64,000 bases of DNA from Alteromonas gilva (GCF_028595265.1 NZ_JAQQXP010000001.1:1674001-1738000), one strand, 5' to 3'; counted from the stretch's first letter, positions 1 to 8,585 are shown. Notes: a model not told the origin generated them from the sequence alone. Numbers and translations: made by a program.

Positions 1-598
1 CGAGGTATGTCCGCAGCAACATAGCCAAAAAATACTGCCCATGATTGACGCTGTCATGCAAGAAGCAGGAGCCAGTATTGGCCAACTCGATGGCCTGGGA
101 TTTGGCCGCGGACCAGGCAGTTTTACCGGCGTACGTATTGCCACGGGGATCATTCAGGGGCTTGCATTTGGCAGCGAACTGCCGGTGGCAGGCGTAAGTA
201 CGCTGGCCGCTATGGCCCAGCAGGTCATCGACTCAACAACGGCGAGTGACGTGGCCGTTGCAATCGATGCGCGTATGAACGAAATTTACTTTGGCCGCTT
301 CAGTAACCAGGATGGACTGGCTACCCTGCAAGGAGAGGAAGTGGTTATCGCGCCGGAGGCAGCCCTGGAGCTGCTAGACGACGCACCAGCTGCTTTTGCC
401 GGCACTGGCTGGGCAGCGTATCCTGTCCTCACCGCGCAATTACAAGCGCATGAGGTTAAGGTAAGTTATCCTTATGCTCGTTTTATGCTGCCACTGGCCG
501 AGCGAGCATTATCTGCGGGACAGGGGCAACCAGCTCACGCGGTGACACCTGAATACCTCAGAAACACGGTTACCTGGAAAAAGCTGCCGGGCCGCTAA
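1..598 (+). CDS. tsaB: TsaB, tRNA threonylcarbamoyladenosine biosynthesis subunit (5' truncated by window edge)
   Basis: TsaB is the inactive kinase-fold partner of TsaD in making t6A37 on ANN-decoding tRNAs. The reading frame is open from base 2, and its upstream residues (CPQQHSQKILPMID) fit the family just before the ATG at 41, so that ATG is internal and the true start lies left of the window. The family signature GPGSFTGVRIA is present soon after. About 198 residues are visible against roughly 230 in the family, so some 30-35 N-terminal residues are missing. The tsaB, Slp/YeaY lipoprotein, fadD, rnd order is the one seen in E. coli. Confidence 0.93.
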   Translation, partial: EVCPQQHSQKILPMIDAVMQEAGASIGQLDGLGFGRGPGSFTGVRIATGIIQGLAFGSELPVAGVSTLAAMAQQVIDSTTASDVAVAIDARMNEIYFGRFSNQDGLATLQGEEVVIAPEAALELLDDAPAAFAGTGWAAYPVLTAQLQAHEVKVSYPYARFMLPLAERALSAGQGQPAHAVTPEYLRNTVTWKKLPGR

Positions 599-714
599 AA
601 CGGCGCGTTTTTTGTATAATTTTATTAGTAGTTGTAGAGGCACGTATCTACCCATGGGTTTGAATGTGGGTATAAAGCGCTATACTGCTAAAAAGCACGC
701 GGATGGGGTTTTTG

Positions 715-743
715 CTGTGGCACGACACCGCCACAGTTTGTTT
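715..743 (+). terminator. Possible terminator hairpin after tsaB
   Basis: Perfect 7-bp stem (CTGTGGC 715-721 with GCCACAG 730-736) around an 8-nt loop, followed by TTTGTTT. The T tract is interrupted and the element lies about 115 bp past the tsaB stop. It could also be a 5' leader structure of the next gene. Confidence 0.4.
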
Positions 744-784
744 AACCCAGATTATTCAATGACTTATTGGTATCATCATTAATC

Positions 785-1087
785 ATGGAGATTCGTCAGG
801 CTCTCATTGCGCCATTAATTGAGCGCAATAATAACAGCCCTAAACCTGCATCGCGCACCAGCGATGGGGCGACGCCTGCGCCAGGAAAAGTCGATGCCAA
901 ACCAGCGGCACAGCCATTAACCGGTGATGCAGGATCGCATGCAAAAGCGGATGCCTTCAGACGTTCATCCGGTTACGACAAGCCCCAGGGGCCGGCTATT
1001 TTAGCGCTCGAAGCCTATGGCAGCCATGAGCGCGAAATAAAGCGGGCAGCAATCCGTGAAATGATGGGGGTGGATATCTATGCGTAA
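785..1087 (+). CDS. Small hypothetical protein with Pro/Ala-rich linker
   Basis: I do not recognise this family. The ATG at 785 gives 100 residues; an in-frame TTG at 767 would add six. The N-terminal ~18 residues look helical (MEIRQALIAPLIERNNN). Residues ~19-60 are a low-complexity linker rich in Pro, Ala, Gly, Lys and Asp. The C-terminal ~35 residues (ILALEAYGSHEREIKRAAIREMMG, given here by its ends ILALEAY and REMMGVDIYA) look like a compact helical module. There is no signal peptide, membrane segment or cysteine motif. No clear Shine-Dalgarno is visible. It sits alone between tsaB and the Slp lipoprotein. That the two ordered ends flank a disordered middle is inference from composition only. 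Confidence 0.6.
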   Translation: MEIRQALIAPLIERNNNSPKPASRTSDGATPAPGKVDAKPAAQPLTGDAGSHAKADAFRRSSGYDKPQGPAILALEAYGSHEREIKRAAIREMMGVDIYA

Positions 1088-1318
1088 ATCCGGCCATCAA
1101 TTATGCGGTGAGCGGCGGTCAATTCAGCTTACATTCAGTTTTATTTCAGATACTATGTAACAGTAAAAGTGCAAGATGCTGTTTTCTGATCCGAACCAAA
1201 GTATTGCGCTGTATAGGATATAGAGTCTTAAATATCCGCAGTAATGCAAACATGGATCCGGCGCTGTTTCCTTAAGTAGTGCTGACTTTCGGATATACGC
1301 TGCAACAAAAGGTTTACT

Positions 1319-2041
1319 ATGATATTACGCACAATAGTTGTTCTGTTTGCCCTGAGTTTGTCTGCTTGTGCAATCGTTCCCGAACCAATAAAAGTCGCCG
1401 ATGAAAGTCAGCTTACCGGATACAATAAAGCGGTGGTTGCCGATGATACTATCGTTGGAACACCAGCGCGGTGGGGCGGCATTATCACCAAAGTAGAAAA
1501 CAAGCCCAATAAAACCTTGATCGAAGTAGTGCATTTCCCGCTTAATCATTATGGCAAACCCAACACCTCAGAAGACACAGTGGGCCGCTTTAAAGCGGTC
1601 ATAAATAAATTTGTTGATCCCATTATGTTTGAGGAAGGGCGTACCATAACGTTTGTCGGTACCGTGGGAAAACCCCTGGCTGGCATGGTGGGGGAACAGC
1701 CATATATGTTTCCTGCGTTGAATACCGAAAATTATTACATGTGGCGCCAACAACGCATGTACGACACCTCCGGCGTATTTTTTAATTTTTACAGTGGCTG
1801 GTACTCGCCGTTTTATCATCCGTTCTGGCGTCCGTGGGGATTTCATTATCCGCGAGCGGTCATTTTACGTTCCAATGACAACCCGCGCTTTAATGGTGGC
1901 AGATTTAACGCGATTGCGCCCAGTAACGGCCAAATAATGGGGCCGCTGCGCCGGGACAACGTAAGTCAGTCATCAAGCCGAGCGTTCAGAGGCAACCAGC
2001 CAAGCGCCGGCGTGAACAGGCGACAGGTGGAACAACACTGA
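1319..2041 (+). CDS. slp: Slp/YeaY-family outer membrane lipoprotein
   Basis: The first 17 residues are a lipoprotein signal with lipobox LSAC (Cys17), so the mature protein should be lipid-anchored. The following domain matches the Slp family: a WGG motif near residue 52, conserved VVHFPL, and the GRF...FVDP block. Slp proteins are starvation- or stress-induced outer-membrane lipoproteins of unclear mechanism. E. coli carries the paralogue yeaY between tsaB and fadD, as here. At 240 residues it is longer than typical Slp (~190); the extra C-terminal ~60 residues are rich in Tyr, Trp, Pro, Asn and Arg. An AAAGG sequence precedes the ATG. A long upstream gap (1088-1318) suggests its own promoter, but none stands out. 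Confidence 0.85.
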   Translation: MILRTIVVLFALSLSACAIVPEPIKVADESQLTGYNKAVVADDTIVGTPARWGGIITKVENKPNKTLIEVVHFPLNHYGKPNTSEDTVGRFKAVINKFVDPIMFEEGRTITFVGTVGKPLAGMVGEQPYMFPALNTENYYMWRQQRMYDTSGVFFNFYSGWYSPFYHPFWRPWGFHYPRAVILRSNDNPRFNGGRFNAIAPSNGQIMGPLRRDNVSQSSSRAFRGNQPSAGVNRRQVEQH

Positions 2042-2279
2042 TTTTCGCCCCTCGGGGCAAAATTGGGGCAACAACTGACGGCAGTCGTCTGCCCTTTAGC
2101 GGCAACCGATTGGCGCGGTAAGGCAATATCTTGCCGCCCGCCGCTACTCAATTACACAATCGCTGATAGCCAACCCTTCAGTAGGACCGTTAACGTCCAG
2201 CCATCCTGATATCGTATTTCGCCTGTACCGCTGTTAAACTTCGTTTCTTTGAAGGTTATGGTGTAGGCAAGGTACGGCA

Positions 2280-3131
2280 ATGCAGCAATGTGAGTTTTTA
2301 TTATCTGGCGGCGCACTGCGCGGTTTAACTAACGGTGGCACCGGCCCTGTAGTATTAGGACTGCATGGTTTTCTCGATAATGCGGCGAGCCTGGCTTGTC
2401 TGGCGCCGGCCTTTAAAGACTATCAGTTTATTGCTCTGGATTTACCCGGTCATGGTAAAAGTTTTCACCGGCCAGCCGGTGCGCAGTATAACCAGCTCGA
2501 TTATGTGCAGGATATTCACGAACTGGTATTGTCACAGGATTGGCAAAACGTATTTATTGTTGGTCACTCGCTGGGCGGAATTTTAGCCAGTATTTATGCT
2601 GCGGTGTTTAGTGAGTATGTCACCGGCATTGCGTCGATTGACGCCTGCGGCCCCTTAACCCTGGAAGCCGATACCACCACTGAACAAATCAGAGCGTCGT
2701 TACTGTCCCGTCTGCCCAAACCCAAAAGCGTTGAGCGTGCTACCCCCCGTATTGTCAATCTCGAGTCAGCAGTGCAGGCACGCTGTCAAATGACCGATAC
2801 CCGGGAAGAACATGCCCGGCAAATTCTCAGCCGCAACATTAAACAGCTGGACTCAGGCGAGACGACCTGGTCGAGTGATCCGCGCCTGCGAACCAAATCA
2901 ACGCTGCGTTTAACAGCTCAACAAGCGGAAAACATTATGCGCAACATTGCGTGCCCGGCATGGTTCGGTGGCGCGTCAGACAGCTTTAAAAATCTGCAGG
3001 ATGTCTATGCGGTGCGCAAGGTGTGGTTAAAAAGTAGCCGGTTTGAGTTGTTTTCTGGCGGCCATCATTTTCACATGGTTAATCCAACAGCGGTCGGCGT
3101 GGCAATTTGTCAGTTTGTTGAACAAATGTAA
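2280..3131 (+). CDS. Alpha/beta hydrolase
   Basis: Alpha/beta-hydrolase fold enzyme of 283 residues without a signal peptide, so probably cytoplasmic. The nucleophile elbow GHSLGG places the catalytic serine at residue 97. The oxyanion-hole segment HGFLDN is at 29-34, and a C-terminal GGHHFH segment (around 260) carries the likely catalytic histidine. The substrate cannot be read from sequence. It lies directly upstream of fadD in the same orientation with a 123-bp gap, which suggests an ester or thioester of a fatty acid as substrate, but this is inference. The gap holds a FadR-like site, so fadD has its own control rather than simply reading through. No terminator is seen between the two. 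Confidence 0.85.
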   Translation: MQQCEFLLSGGALRGLTNGGTGPVVLGLHGFLDNAASLACLAPAFKDYQFIALDLPGHGKSFHRPAGAQYNQLDYVQDIHELVLSQDWQNVFIVGHSLGGILASIYAAVFSEYVTGIASIDACGPLTLEADTTTEQIRASLLSRLPKPKSVERATPRIVNLESAVQARCQMTDTREEHARQILSRNIKQLDSGETTWSSDPRLRTKSTLRLTAQQAENIMRNIACPAWFGGASDSFKNLQDVYAVRKVWLKSSRFELFSGGHHFHMVNPTAVGVAICQFVEQM

Positions 3132-3173
3132 ACAACAACATTTATCTTTAGATGATCATCCTATATCATAGGC

Positions 3174-3190
3174 AACAAGTCAGACCAGTA
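3174..3190 (+). promoter_or_regulatory. FadR-like operator upstream of fadD
   Basis: The 17-mer AACAAGTCAGACCAGTA matches the FadR consensus AACTGGTCNGACCAGTT at 13 of 16 defined positions, with the right half (GACCAGT) intact. It lies 68 bp before the fadD start. In E. coli, FadR represses fadD from promoter-proximal operators and is released by long-chain acyl-CoA. The same logic is inferred here because a fadR gene lies in this window. Confidence 0.6.
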
Positions 3191-3257
3191 AGCATAACTG
3201 GCTGAGTAACACAATAACAAGAGTCGCAGAAAAGACTGACGTTGACAGGAGAGATTG

Positions 3258-4910
3258 GTGGAAAAAATCTGGCTTGAGCATTATGACTCAAGAGTAGCAG
3301 CGGATATCGATCCGGATCGTTACTCTTCTATTATCGAAATACTCGATGAGTCGGTGGCTAAATACGGTGACAAGACGGCCTATATTAATATGGGCCAGAC
3401 CATGAGTTTCAGCGAACTGGATGCATTATCCAAACAGTTTGCCGCCTATTTGCTCAATAATGGCTTTGAGCCCGGTGATGCTATCGCCATCATGATGCCC
3501 AACTTACTGCAATATCCTGTTGCTATGTTTGGTATTTTGCGGGCCGGCATGACGGTGGTAAATGTTAATCCTTTGTATACGGCTCGCGAACTCAAGCATC
3601 AGCTCAATGACAGTCAGGCCAAAGCCATTATCATTGTCGATAACTTTGCCCATACGCTGGATAAGATTATATCTGAAACCGGTGTGCGCGAAGTCTTGTT
3701 AACCTCGTTAGCCGATATGCTGCCGGCTCCCAAGCGTTGGGTGGTTAACTTCGTGGTTAAGTACGTTAAGAAGATGGTGCCCGATTATGGCCTGCCCGGA
3801 GCTAAGTCATTTATGTCGGCAGTTAAAGCGGGCGAAAATCTAAGCTACGAAAAGCCGGAAATGAACGGCGACAGCCTGGCATTTTTACAGTACACCGGCG
3901 GTACAACCGGGGTATCAAAAGGGGCCATGCTGACGCATCGCAATATGATTGCCAATCTTGAACAGGTATCCGGTATTTTATCGACAGTGATCACCCCGGG
4001 CAAAGATTTAGTGGTCACCGCCTTACCGCTGTATCATATCTTTGCTTTGCTCGCTAACTGTCTGTTGTTTTTAAAGTTTGGTTGTCCTAACTTACTGATC
4101 ACCAACCCCAAGGATATGCCGGGTTTTGTTAAAGAGTTGAGTAAGTATCCGTTTGCTATTTTGCCTGGCGTTAATACCCTGTTTAATGGCCTGCTCAATA
4201 CGCCGGGCTTTAGTGAACTGGACTTTTCGCAGTTTAAGTTTGGCCTGGGTGGCGGTATGGCGGTACAGCGACCGGTAGCCGAAAAATGGCAAAAAGTCAC
4301 AGGTACGGTGTTACTGGAAGGTTATGGTTTAACGGAGTGTTCGCCGGTAGTTACTGTGAACCCGCCGCAGCTCGAAGCGTACAAAGGCGCTATTGGCCTG
4401 CCGGTACCGTCAACCGATATTAAACTGGTTGATGAGCAGGGCAATGAGGTAGGTCCTGGCGAGTCAGGCGAATTGCTGGTAAAAGGCCCGCAGGTCATGA
4501 CCGGTTATTTTAACCGTGCGGATGCTACCGCAGAGATACTTAACGACGGCTGGTTAGCAACGGGTGACATCGCCCGCGCAGATGAACAAGGATATTTCTA
4601 CATTGTTGACCGGAAAAAGGATATGATTCTGGTGTCCGGGTTTAATGTATTCCCGAATGAAATTGAAGAAGTCGCAGCCATGCACGACCAGGTGCTCGAA
4701 GTCGCAGCAGTTGGCGTTCCTCATGATGTGAGTGGTGAGGTGGTCAAATTGTTTATCGTGAGAAAAGACGATTCGCTGACAGCGGAAACCGTTATCTCAC
4801 ACTGCAGAACCCACCTGACCGGGTATAAAGTCCCTAAACATGTTGAGTTTAAAGACGAACTGCCCAAAACCAATGTTGGTAAAATTTTACGGCGCGAGCT
4901 GAGAGGATAA
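3258..4910 (+). CDS. fadD: Long-chain fatty acid-CoA ligase FadD
   Basis: Activates long-chain fatty acids to acyl-CoA by an acyl-AMP intermediate at the inner face of the cytoplasmic membrane, coupling uptake to beta-oxidation. The ANL-superfamily motifs are present: phosphate-binding YTGGTTG (about 212-218), EGYGLTE (354-360), the TGD hinge (435-437) and the FACS signature DRKKDMILVSGFNVFPNEIE. Similarity to E. coli FadD runs from the N-terminus to the terminal GKILRREL. I chose GTG 3258 over TTG 3255 because AGGAG at 3247-3251 is then well spaced. The length of 550 residues is close to E. coli (561). A FadR-like site lies upstream and a hairpin with T tract follows the gene. Confidence 0.95.
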   Translation: MEKIWLEHYDSRVAADIDPDRYSSIIEILDESVAKYGDKTAYINMGQTMSFSELDALSKQFAAYLLNNGFEPGDAIAIMMPNLLQYPVAMFGILRAGMTVVNVNPLYTARELKHQLNDSQAKAIIIVDNFAHTLDKIISETGVREVLLTSLADMLPAPKRWVVNFVVKYVKKMVPDYGLPGAKSFMSAVKAGENLSYEKPEMNGDSLAFLQYTGGTTGVSKGAMLTHRNMIANLEQVSGILSTVITPGKDLVVTALPLYHIFALLANCLLFLKFGCPNLLITNPKDMPGFVKELSKYPFAILPGVNTLFNGLLNTPGFSELDFSQFKFGLGGGMAVQRPVAEKWQKVTGTVLLEGYGLTECSPVVTVNPPQLEAYKGAIGLPVPSTDIKLVDEQGNEVGPGESGELLVKGPQVMTGYFNRADATAEILNDGWLATGDIARADEQGYFYIVDRKKDMILVSGFNVFPNEIEEVAAMHDQVLEVAAVGVPHDVSGEVVKLFIVRKDDSLTAETVISHCRTHLTGYKVPKHVEFKDELPKTNVGKILRRELRG

Positions 4911-4946
4911 CCTCTGCTAGCGCCGCCAGGCCTATAGAGAGAGTAG

Positions 4947-4969
4947 AACCGGCCACGTGCCGGTTTTTT
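4947..4969 (+). terminator. fadD terminator hairpin ending in the rnd leader (U-rich tract)
   Basis: AACCGGC (4947-4953), loop CACGT, GCCGGTT (4959-4965) and a run of T form a canonical intrinsic terminator. It ends only three bases before the rnd ATG at 4973, so hairpin and U run occupy the place where a Shine-Dalgarno sequence would be. E. coli rnd is known to have a terminator-like hairpin and a U-rich tract that its translation requires. The same arrangement here suggests a dual role. Confidence 0.85.
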
Positions 4970-4972
4970 GTT

Positions 4973-6130
4973 ATGGATTATATTTATATTCAGGATCAGG
5001 CAACCCTTGATGCCATGTGCGCACAAGCGGCGCGCCAAAAAGCCATCGCCATTGATACGGAATTTGTTCGTACCCGAACACTGGCCCCTGAGCTGGGCTT
5101 AATACAGCTGTATGACGGCCACCAACTGGTGTTGATAGACCCTCTCGCCATCGGTGATATGTCCTCGTTGGTTGCCTTGCTGACCAACCCCGATGTACTC
5201 AAAGTGTTGCATTCCTGCTCCGAAGATTTAGAAGCTTTTCTGGCAACTTTCAATACGGTGCCATCGCCCATTTTTGACACCCAGTTTGCTGCCAGTTTGT
5301 TAGGCTTGGGCGCAACAATGGGTTACGCCAGGCTGATTGAAACGCTGCTCAATAAAGAGCTGGATAAGGGCGAGTCGCGCACCGACTGGCTGGCCAGGCC
5401 TTTGTCAGACAAGCAGTGCCGTTATGCTGCCGATGATGTACTGTATTTATTACCCGCATTTGAGCAGCTCTTCGCCATGGTCGAGGCCAAAGGCAAGGTC
5501 GATTGGGTGATTTCTGAGTCGGCGTGTTTAGCCGTTAAAAAGCAGGTCAGGCTGCCGCCTCAGTATGCGTACCTGCAGGTCAAGAATGCCTGGCGCTTGT
5601 CGAGCCAGCAACTCACCGTGTTAAAACACCTGGCTGCCTGGCGGCTGAGCCGGGCACAAGAGCGCAACATGGCACTTAATTTTGTGTTTAAAGAAGCGCA
5701 TATGTATGAAATTGCCCTGCGCTTACCGCAGAGCAAAGCGGCGTTATCCGCCATTCACTGCTTAACTCCTCAGGAGCGGCGGCTCAACCCGGACATGGTG
5801 TTAAATGCGGTGAGAGACGGGCTGCAGGAATATGACAACGCGGCGCCTGATGAGCGTTTGGAGCGAATAAAACGGCTCATCGATTTTCCAGCCTATAAAC
5901 AAATCCTGGCGCGGTTTAAACAGGCGGTCACTGCTCTGGCTGCTGAGCACGATGTCACTGAGGAAGTACTGGCCTCTAAAAAACAACTGAATCAACTGTT
6001 AAAATACTATTGGTTCGACATCGAGGAGTGCCAGCTCATGGGGCTAAAACCCGATGTGCTGTCGGGTTGGCGAGCGCCGATTTTTACGCCCTTGGTAAAC
6101 TCCATACTGGATCAGGATAATACTTGTTGA
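4973..6130 (+). CDS. rnd: Ribonuclease D
   Basis: A 3'-5' exoribonuclease that trims tRNA precursors and other small RNAs. The N-terminal DEDDy exonuclease domain shows D28 and E30 in AIDTEF, D85 in HSCSEDLEAF, and Y151/D155 in CRYAADDVLYLLP. An HRDC domain follows at about 205-285, then a second helical C-terminal region. The 385 residues compare with 375 in E. coli. The start MDYIYI aligns with the E. coli N-terminus, so ATG 4973 is right even though no Shine-Dalgarno is visible. It follows fadD as in E. coli. The ycgL start lies two bases after the stop, so the two are probably co-transcribed. Confidence 0.95.
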   Translation: MDYIYIQDQATLDAMCAQAARQKAIAIDTEFVRTRTLAPELGLIQLYDGHQLVLIDPLAIGDMSSLVALLTNPDVLKVLHSCSEDLEAFLATFNTVPSPIFDTQFAASLLGLGATMGYARLIETLLNKELDKGESRTDWLARPLSDKQCRYAADDVLYLLPAFEQLFAMVEAKGKVDWVISESACLAVKKQVRLPPQYAYLQVKNAWRLSSQQLTVLKHLAAWRLSRAQERNMALNFVFKEAHMYEIALRLPQSKAALSAIHCLTPQERRLNPDMVLNAVRDGLQEYDNAAPDERLERIKRLIDFPAYKQILARFKQAVTALAAEHDVTEEVLASKKQLNQLLKYYWFDIEECQLMGLKPDVLSGWRAPIFTPLVNSILDQDNTC

Positions 6131-6132
6131 AT

Positions 6133-6426
6133 ATGTTAATTGCTGTTTATAAAACGTTGAAAAAAGAAGGAATGTACTTGTATGTTCCTAATAAAGATGA
6201 TTTTTCGGCCGTGCCTGAGCCATTAATGGCACGGTTTGGTGAGCCGCAGCTGGTAATGATGCTGCCGATTGCAAAGCGCAAGACGCTTGGTGGTGTTGAT
6301 AAACAAAAACTGCTTGATGCCATGGACGACCCCGGCTTTTATTTACAGGTGCCACCCAAAGAAGAAAACTGGCTGGAAGCCCACCTGATTGAACAAGGAA
6401 AGTCACCACGCTCAGCAGAAGGTTAA
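6133..6426 (+). CDS. ycgL: YcgL domain protein
   Basis: Small conserved gammaproteobacterial protein of unknown biochemical role (YcgL family). The core AVYKTLKKEGMYLYVPNKDD, the DFSxVPExLM block and the YLQVPP segment match E. coli YcgL. ATG 6133 gives MLIAVYK and 97 residues. In-frame TTG codons at 6124 and 6127 overlap the rnd stop and are less likely. It starts two bases after rnd and ends three bases before the transglycosylase gene, so it is probably translated from an rnd-ycgL-mltB-ycgM-ycgN transcript. In E. coli ycgL also precedes ycgM and ycgN. Confidence 0.9.
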   Translation: MLIAVYKTLKKEGMYLYVPNKDDFSAVPEPLMARFGEPQLVMMLPIAKRKTLGGVDKQKLLDAMDDPGFYLQVPPKEENWLEAHLIEQGKSPRSAEG

Positions 6427-6429
6427 GCC

Positions 6430-7425
6430 ATGATACGCATTATGTTGTCGTGGTTATACGTATCACTATGTGTAATCGCGTTACCCACCCTTGCCGGCGA
6501 TGATAATACCGAGCTGGCGAAATTCGACCACTACAAAACACAACTGTACAACGAAGCCCTTGAAGCTGGCTTTGCGCCGCAGTTTGTCGAAGACGTATTC
6601 GCGACGGTTTATTACCGGGCGACGGTAGTCAAAGCCGATAAAAACCAGCCAGAAAAGAAAATCACGCTGGATACTTATCTTGAAACCCGCGTGCCAGACT
6701 GGAAAGTAGAACAAGGCGTTACGCTGCTCGAAGCGCACCGGCAGCTACTTACAAAAATTGGTCGCGAGTACGGCGTTCAACCACGTTTTATTGTGGCGTT
6801 GTGGGGCAATGAGTCTAACTTTGGCCGCTTGCAGGGCAGTTATCCGGTACTCTCTGCATTGGCGTCGTTAGCCTTTGAGGGGCGCCGGGAAGCGCTGTTT
6901 AAAGCGCAGTTTATGGCCGCGCTGACTATTTTGCAGGAAAACCATATCGCCATTGAAGACTTTAATGGCTCCTGGGCCGGCGCGATGGGGCAAAGTCAGT
7001 TTATGCCCACTTCATTTTTGCAATACGCGGTTGATTACGACGGCGATGGTCGCAAGGATATCTGGGGGACACCAGCTGACGTTTTTGCTTCGATCGCGAA
7101 TTTTCTATCCTCTGAAGGCTGGCAGAATGATGCAACCTGGGGCCGACAGGTAACAGTTCCGGCTGATTTTGATGCGCAGCTTAGCGGTTTGGATAAAAGC
7201 AAATTTAAGCCATTGGCGTTCTGGCAGCAGCAGGGCGTGAGGCGCTTTAACGGTAATGACTTACCCGACGTTGAGATCAACGCCTCGTTAATTATGCCAG
7301 ATGGGATTAACGGCCGTATTTACCTGGTTTACCAAAACTTTCATACACTAATGAAATGGAATCGCTCCAGTTATTTTGGCATATCTGTGAGTTACCTTTC
7401 TGAGCGCATAAAGCGGGGGAATTAA
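6430..7425 (+). CDS. Lytic murein transglycosylase, MltB-like (SLT domain 2)
   Basis: Cleaves the MurNAc-GlcNAc bond of peptidoglycan with formation of 1,6-anhydroMurNAc. A signal peptide of about 22 residues ending in LPTLAG directs it to the periplasm. There is no lipobox, so unlike E. coli MltB it is probably soluble. The catalytic glutamate is E128 in ALWGNESNFG. Other family blocks are visible: GAMGQSQFMPTSF, YDGDGRKDIWGTPADVF and a C-terminal FHTLMKWNRS. The length of 331 residues fits the MltB_2 subfamily. Its TAA overlaps the next ATG (TAATG), which suggests translational coupling with ycgM. Confidence 0.92.
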   Translation: MIRIMLSWLYVSLCVIALPTLAGDDNTELAKFDHYKTQLYNEALEAGFAPQFVEDVFATVYYRATVVKADKNQPEKKITLDTYLETRVPDWKVEQGVTLLEAHRQLLTKIGREYGVQPRFIVALWGNESNFGRLQGSYPVLSALASLAFEGRREALFKAQFMAALTILQENHIAIEDFNGSWAGAMGQSQFMPTSFLQYAVDYDGDGRKDIWGTPADVFASIANFLSSEGWQNDATWGRQVTVPADFDAQLSGLDKSKFKPLAFWQQQGVRRFNGNDLPDVEINASLIMPDGINGRIYLVYQNFHTLMKWNRSSYFGISVSYLSERIKRGN

Positions 7426-8084
7426 TGTATCAGCACCGTAAACCTGATGGTGAGACAATGGCTCTGCCGGTTGGTAAGGTGGTCTGTGTGGGACGTAACT
7501 ACCTTGACCATATTCAGGAGCTCAACAATGACGTGCCTGAAGAACCATTGTTGTTTATGAAACCCGCAACAGCGTTGTGCGACGTGCGCGAGCCGCTTGC
7601 GATCCCGGCCGGATTAGGCGAGTGCCATAATGAATTGGAAGTCGCGGTGTTAATCAGCAAGCGTTTAACGCGCGCCGATGCAACACAGGCCGCCAGTGCG
7701 ATTGGCGGTGTGGGCTTAGCCCTCGATCTGACCCTGCGTGACGTGCAACAGCGTTTAAAAGACAAAGGCCAGCCCTGGGAGCGCGCCAAGGCGTTTGATA
7801 ACGCCTGTCCTGTGAGTCCGATGATTGCGCTTGATGATATTGCCCGGCTAGCTGATTTGTCATTTACATTGCACATTAACGGTGAGTTACGCCAACAGGG
7901 CAATACCAGGATGATGATGCGTGATACTCTAAGCTTATTGTGCGCTATTTCTGAGGTGTTTACGCTGGAACCCGGCGATATAGTGCTCACCGGCACACCC
8001 AAGGGGGTTGGCCCACTTCACAGCGGCGATACATTGACACTAACGATGCCGCCCTGGCTACAGATTGAAACACGGGTAGAATAA
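7425..8084 (+). CDS. ycgM: YcgM-like fumarylacetoacetate hydrolase family protein
   Basis: FAH-superfamily enzyme; relatives hydrolyse acylpyruvates or decarboxylate oxaloacetate. The exact substrate here is unknown. The metal-binding acids are seen as E70 and E72 in CHNELEVAVLI and D101 in GLALDLTLRD. The KAFDNACPVSP and LTGTPKGVGPLHSGD blocks are typical. The N-terminus MYQH matches E. coli YcgM, which supports ATG 7425, overlapping the preceding stop by one base. The length of 219 residues equals E. coli YcgM. Gene order ycgL, (mltB-like), ycgM, ycgN is kept apart from the inserted transglycosylase. Confidence 0.92.
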   Translation: MYQHRKPDGETMALPVGKVVCVGRNYLDHIQELNNDVPEEPLLFMKPATALCDVREPLAIPAGLGECHNELEVAVLISKRLTRADATQAASAIGGVGLALDLTLRDVQQRLKDKGQPWERAKAFDNACPVSPMIALDDIARLADLSFTLHINGELRQQGNTRMMMRDTLSLLCAISEVFTLEPGDIVLTGTPKGVGPLHSGDTLTLTMPPWLQIETRVE

Positions 8085-8088
8085 ATTA

Positions 8089-8583
8089 ATGACAGACCGT
8101 TTTTGGGAAACCAAGTCCCTCGATGAAATGACGCAGACAGAGTGGGAGTCATTATGTGACGGCTGCGCCAAATGTTGTTTGCATAAGTTTATCGACGACG
8201 ATGCCGCCGACGCGCCAGCCACCACCAACTATGTTCAGCAAAGCGAAGAAATTCACTTTACCAGTATTGCCTGTGACTTGCTCAATACCAAAACCTGCAG
8301 CTGTACTCAGTATGCCAGGCGCACAGAGCTGGTGCCTGACTGCGTTAAACTGACCAAGGATAATCTAAAAGAGATATTCTTTATGCCGACCAGTTGCAGC
8401 TACCGGCGATTGCATGAAGGACGAGGCCTGCCATCCTGGCACCCGCTGTTAAATCGCGGTAAAAAAACAGCTATGCATCGCGAAGGTATGTCGGTGCGCG
8501 GTAAAACGGTGGCCGAGGCTGATGCTGATTTGGATAATTTTGAAGAATACATTGCGCTGTGGCCACTGCAGGATTTGGATTAG
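8089..8583 (+). CDS. ycgN: YcgN, UPF0260 cysteine-cluster protein
   Basis: Member of the UPF0260/CxxCxxCC family, thought to chelate zinc or iron; its function is unknown. The cluster CDGCAKCC gives C23, C26, C29 and C30, and further cysteines (C62, CSC near 70, C85, C102) match the E. coli pattern. The 164 residues are slightly longer than E. coli YcgN (153). The gene starts four bases after ycgM and is the last of the plus-strand cluster. It converges on the acetyltransferase gene with two bases between the stop codons, so no terminator hairpin fits between them. Confidence 0.92.
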   Translation: MTDRFWETKSLDEMTQTEWESLCDGCAKCCLHKFIDDDAADAPATTNYVQQSEEIHFTSIACDLLNTKTCSCTQYARRTELVPDCVKLTKDNLKEIFFMPTSCSYRRLHEGRGLPSWHPLLNRGKKTAMHREGMSVRGKTVAEADADLDNFEEYIALWPLQDLD

Positions 8584-8585
8584 CT

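Noticed and set aside
2042..2062. Terminator after the Slp gene
   Set aside because: TTTTCGCCCC/GGGGCAAAA pairs only with a bulge and a tiny loop; no T tract follows.
7514..8002. Minus-strand ORF of 162 codons
   Set aside because: Antisense to the ycgM gene, which has strong family similarity.
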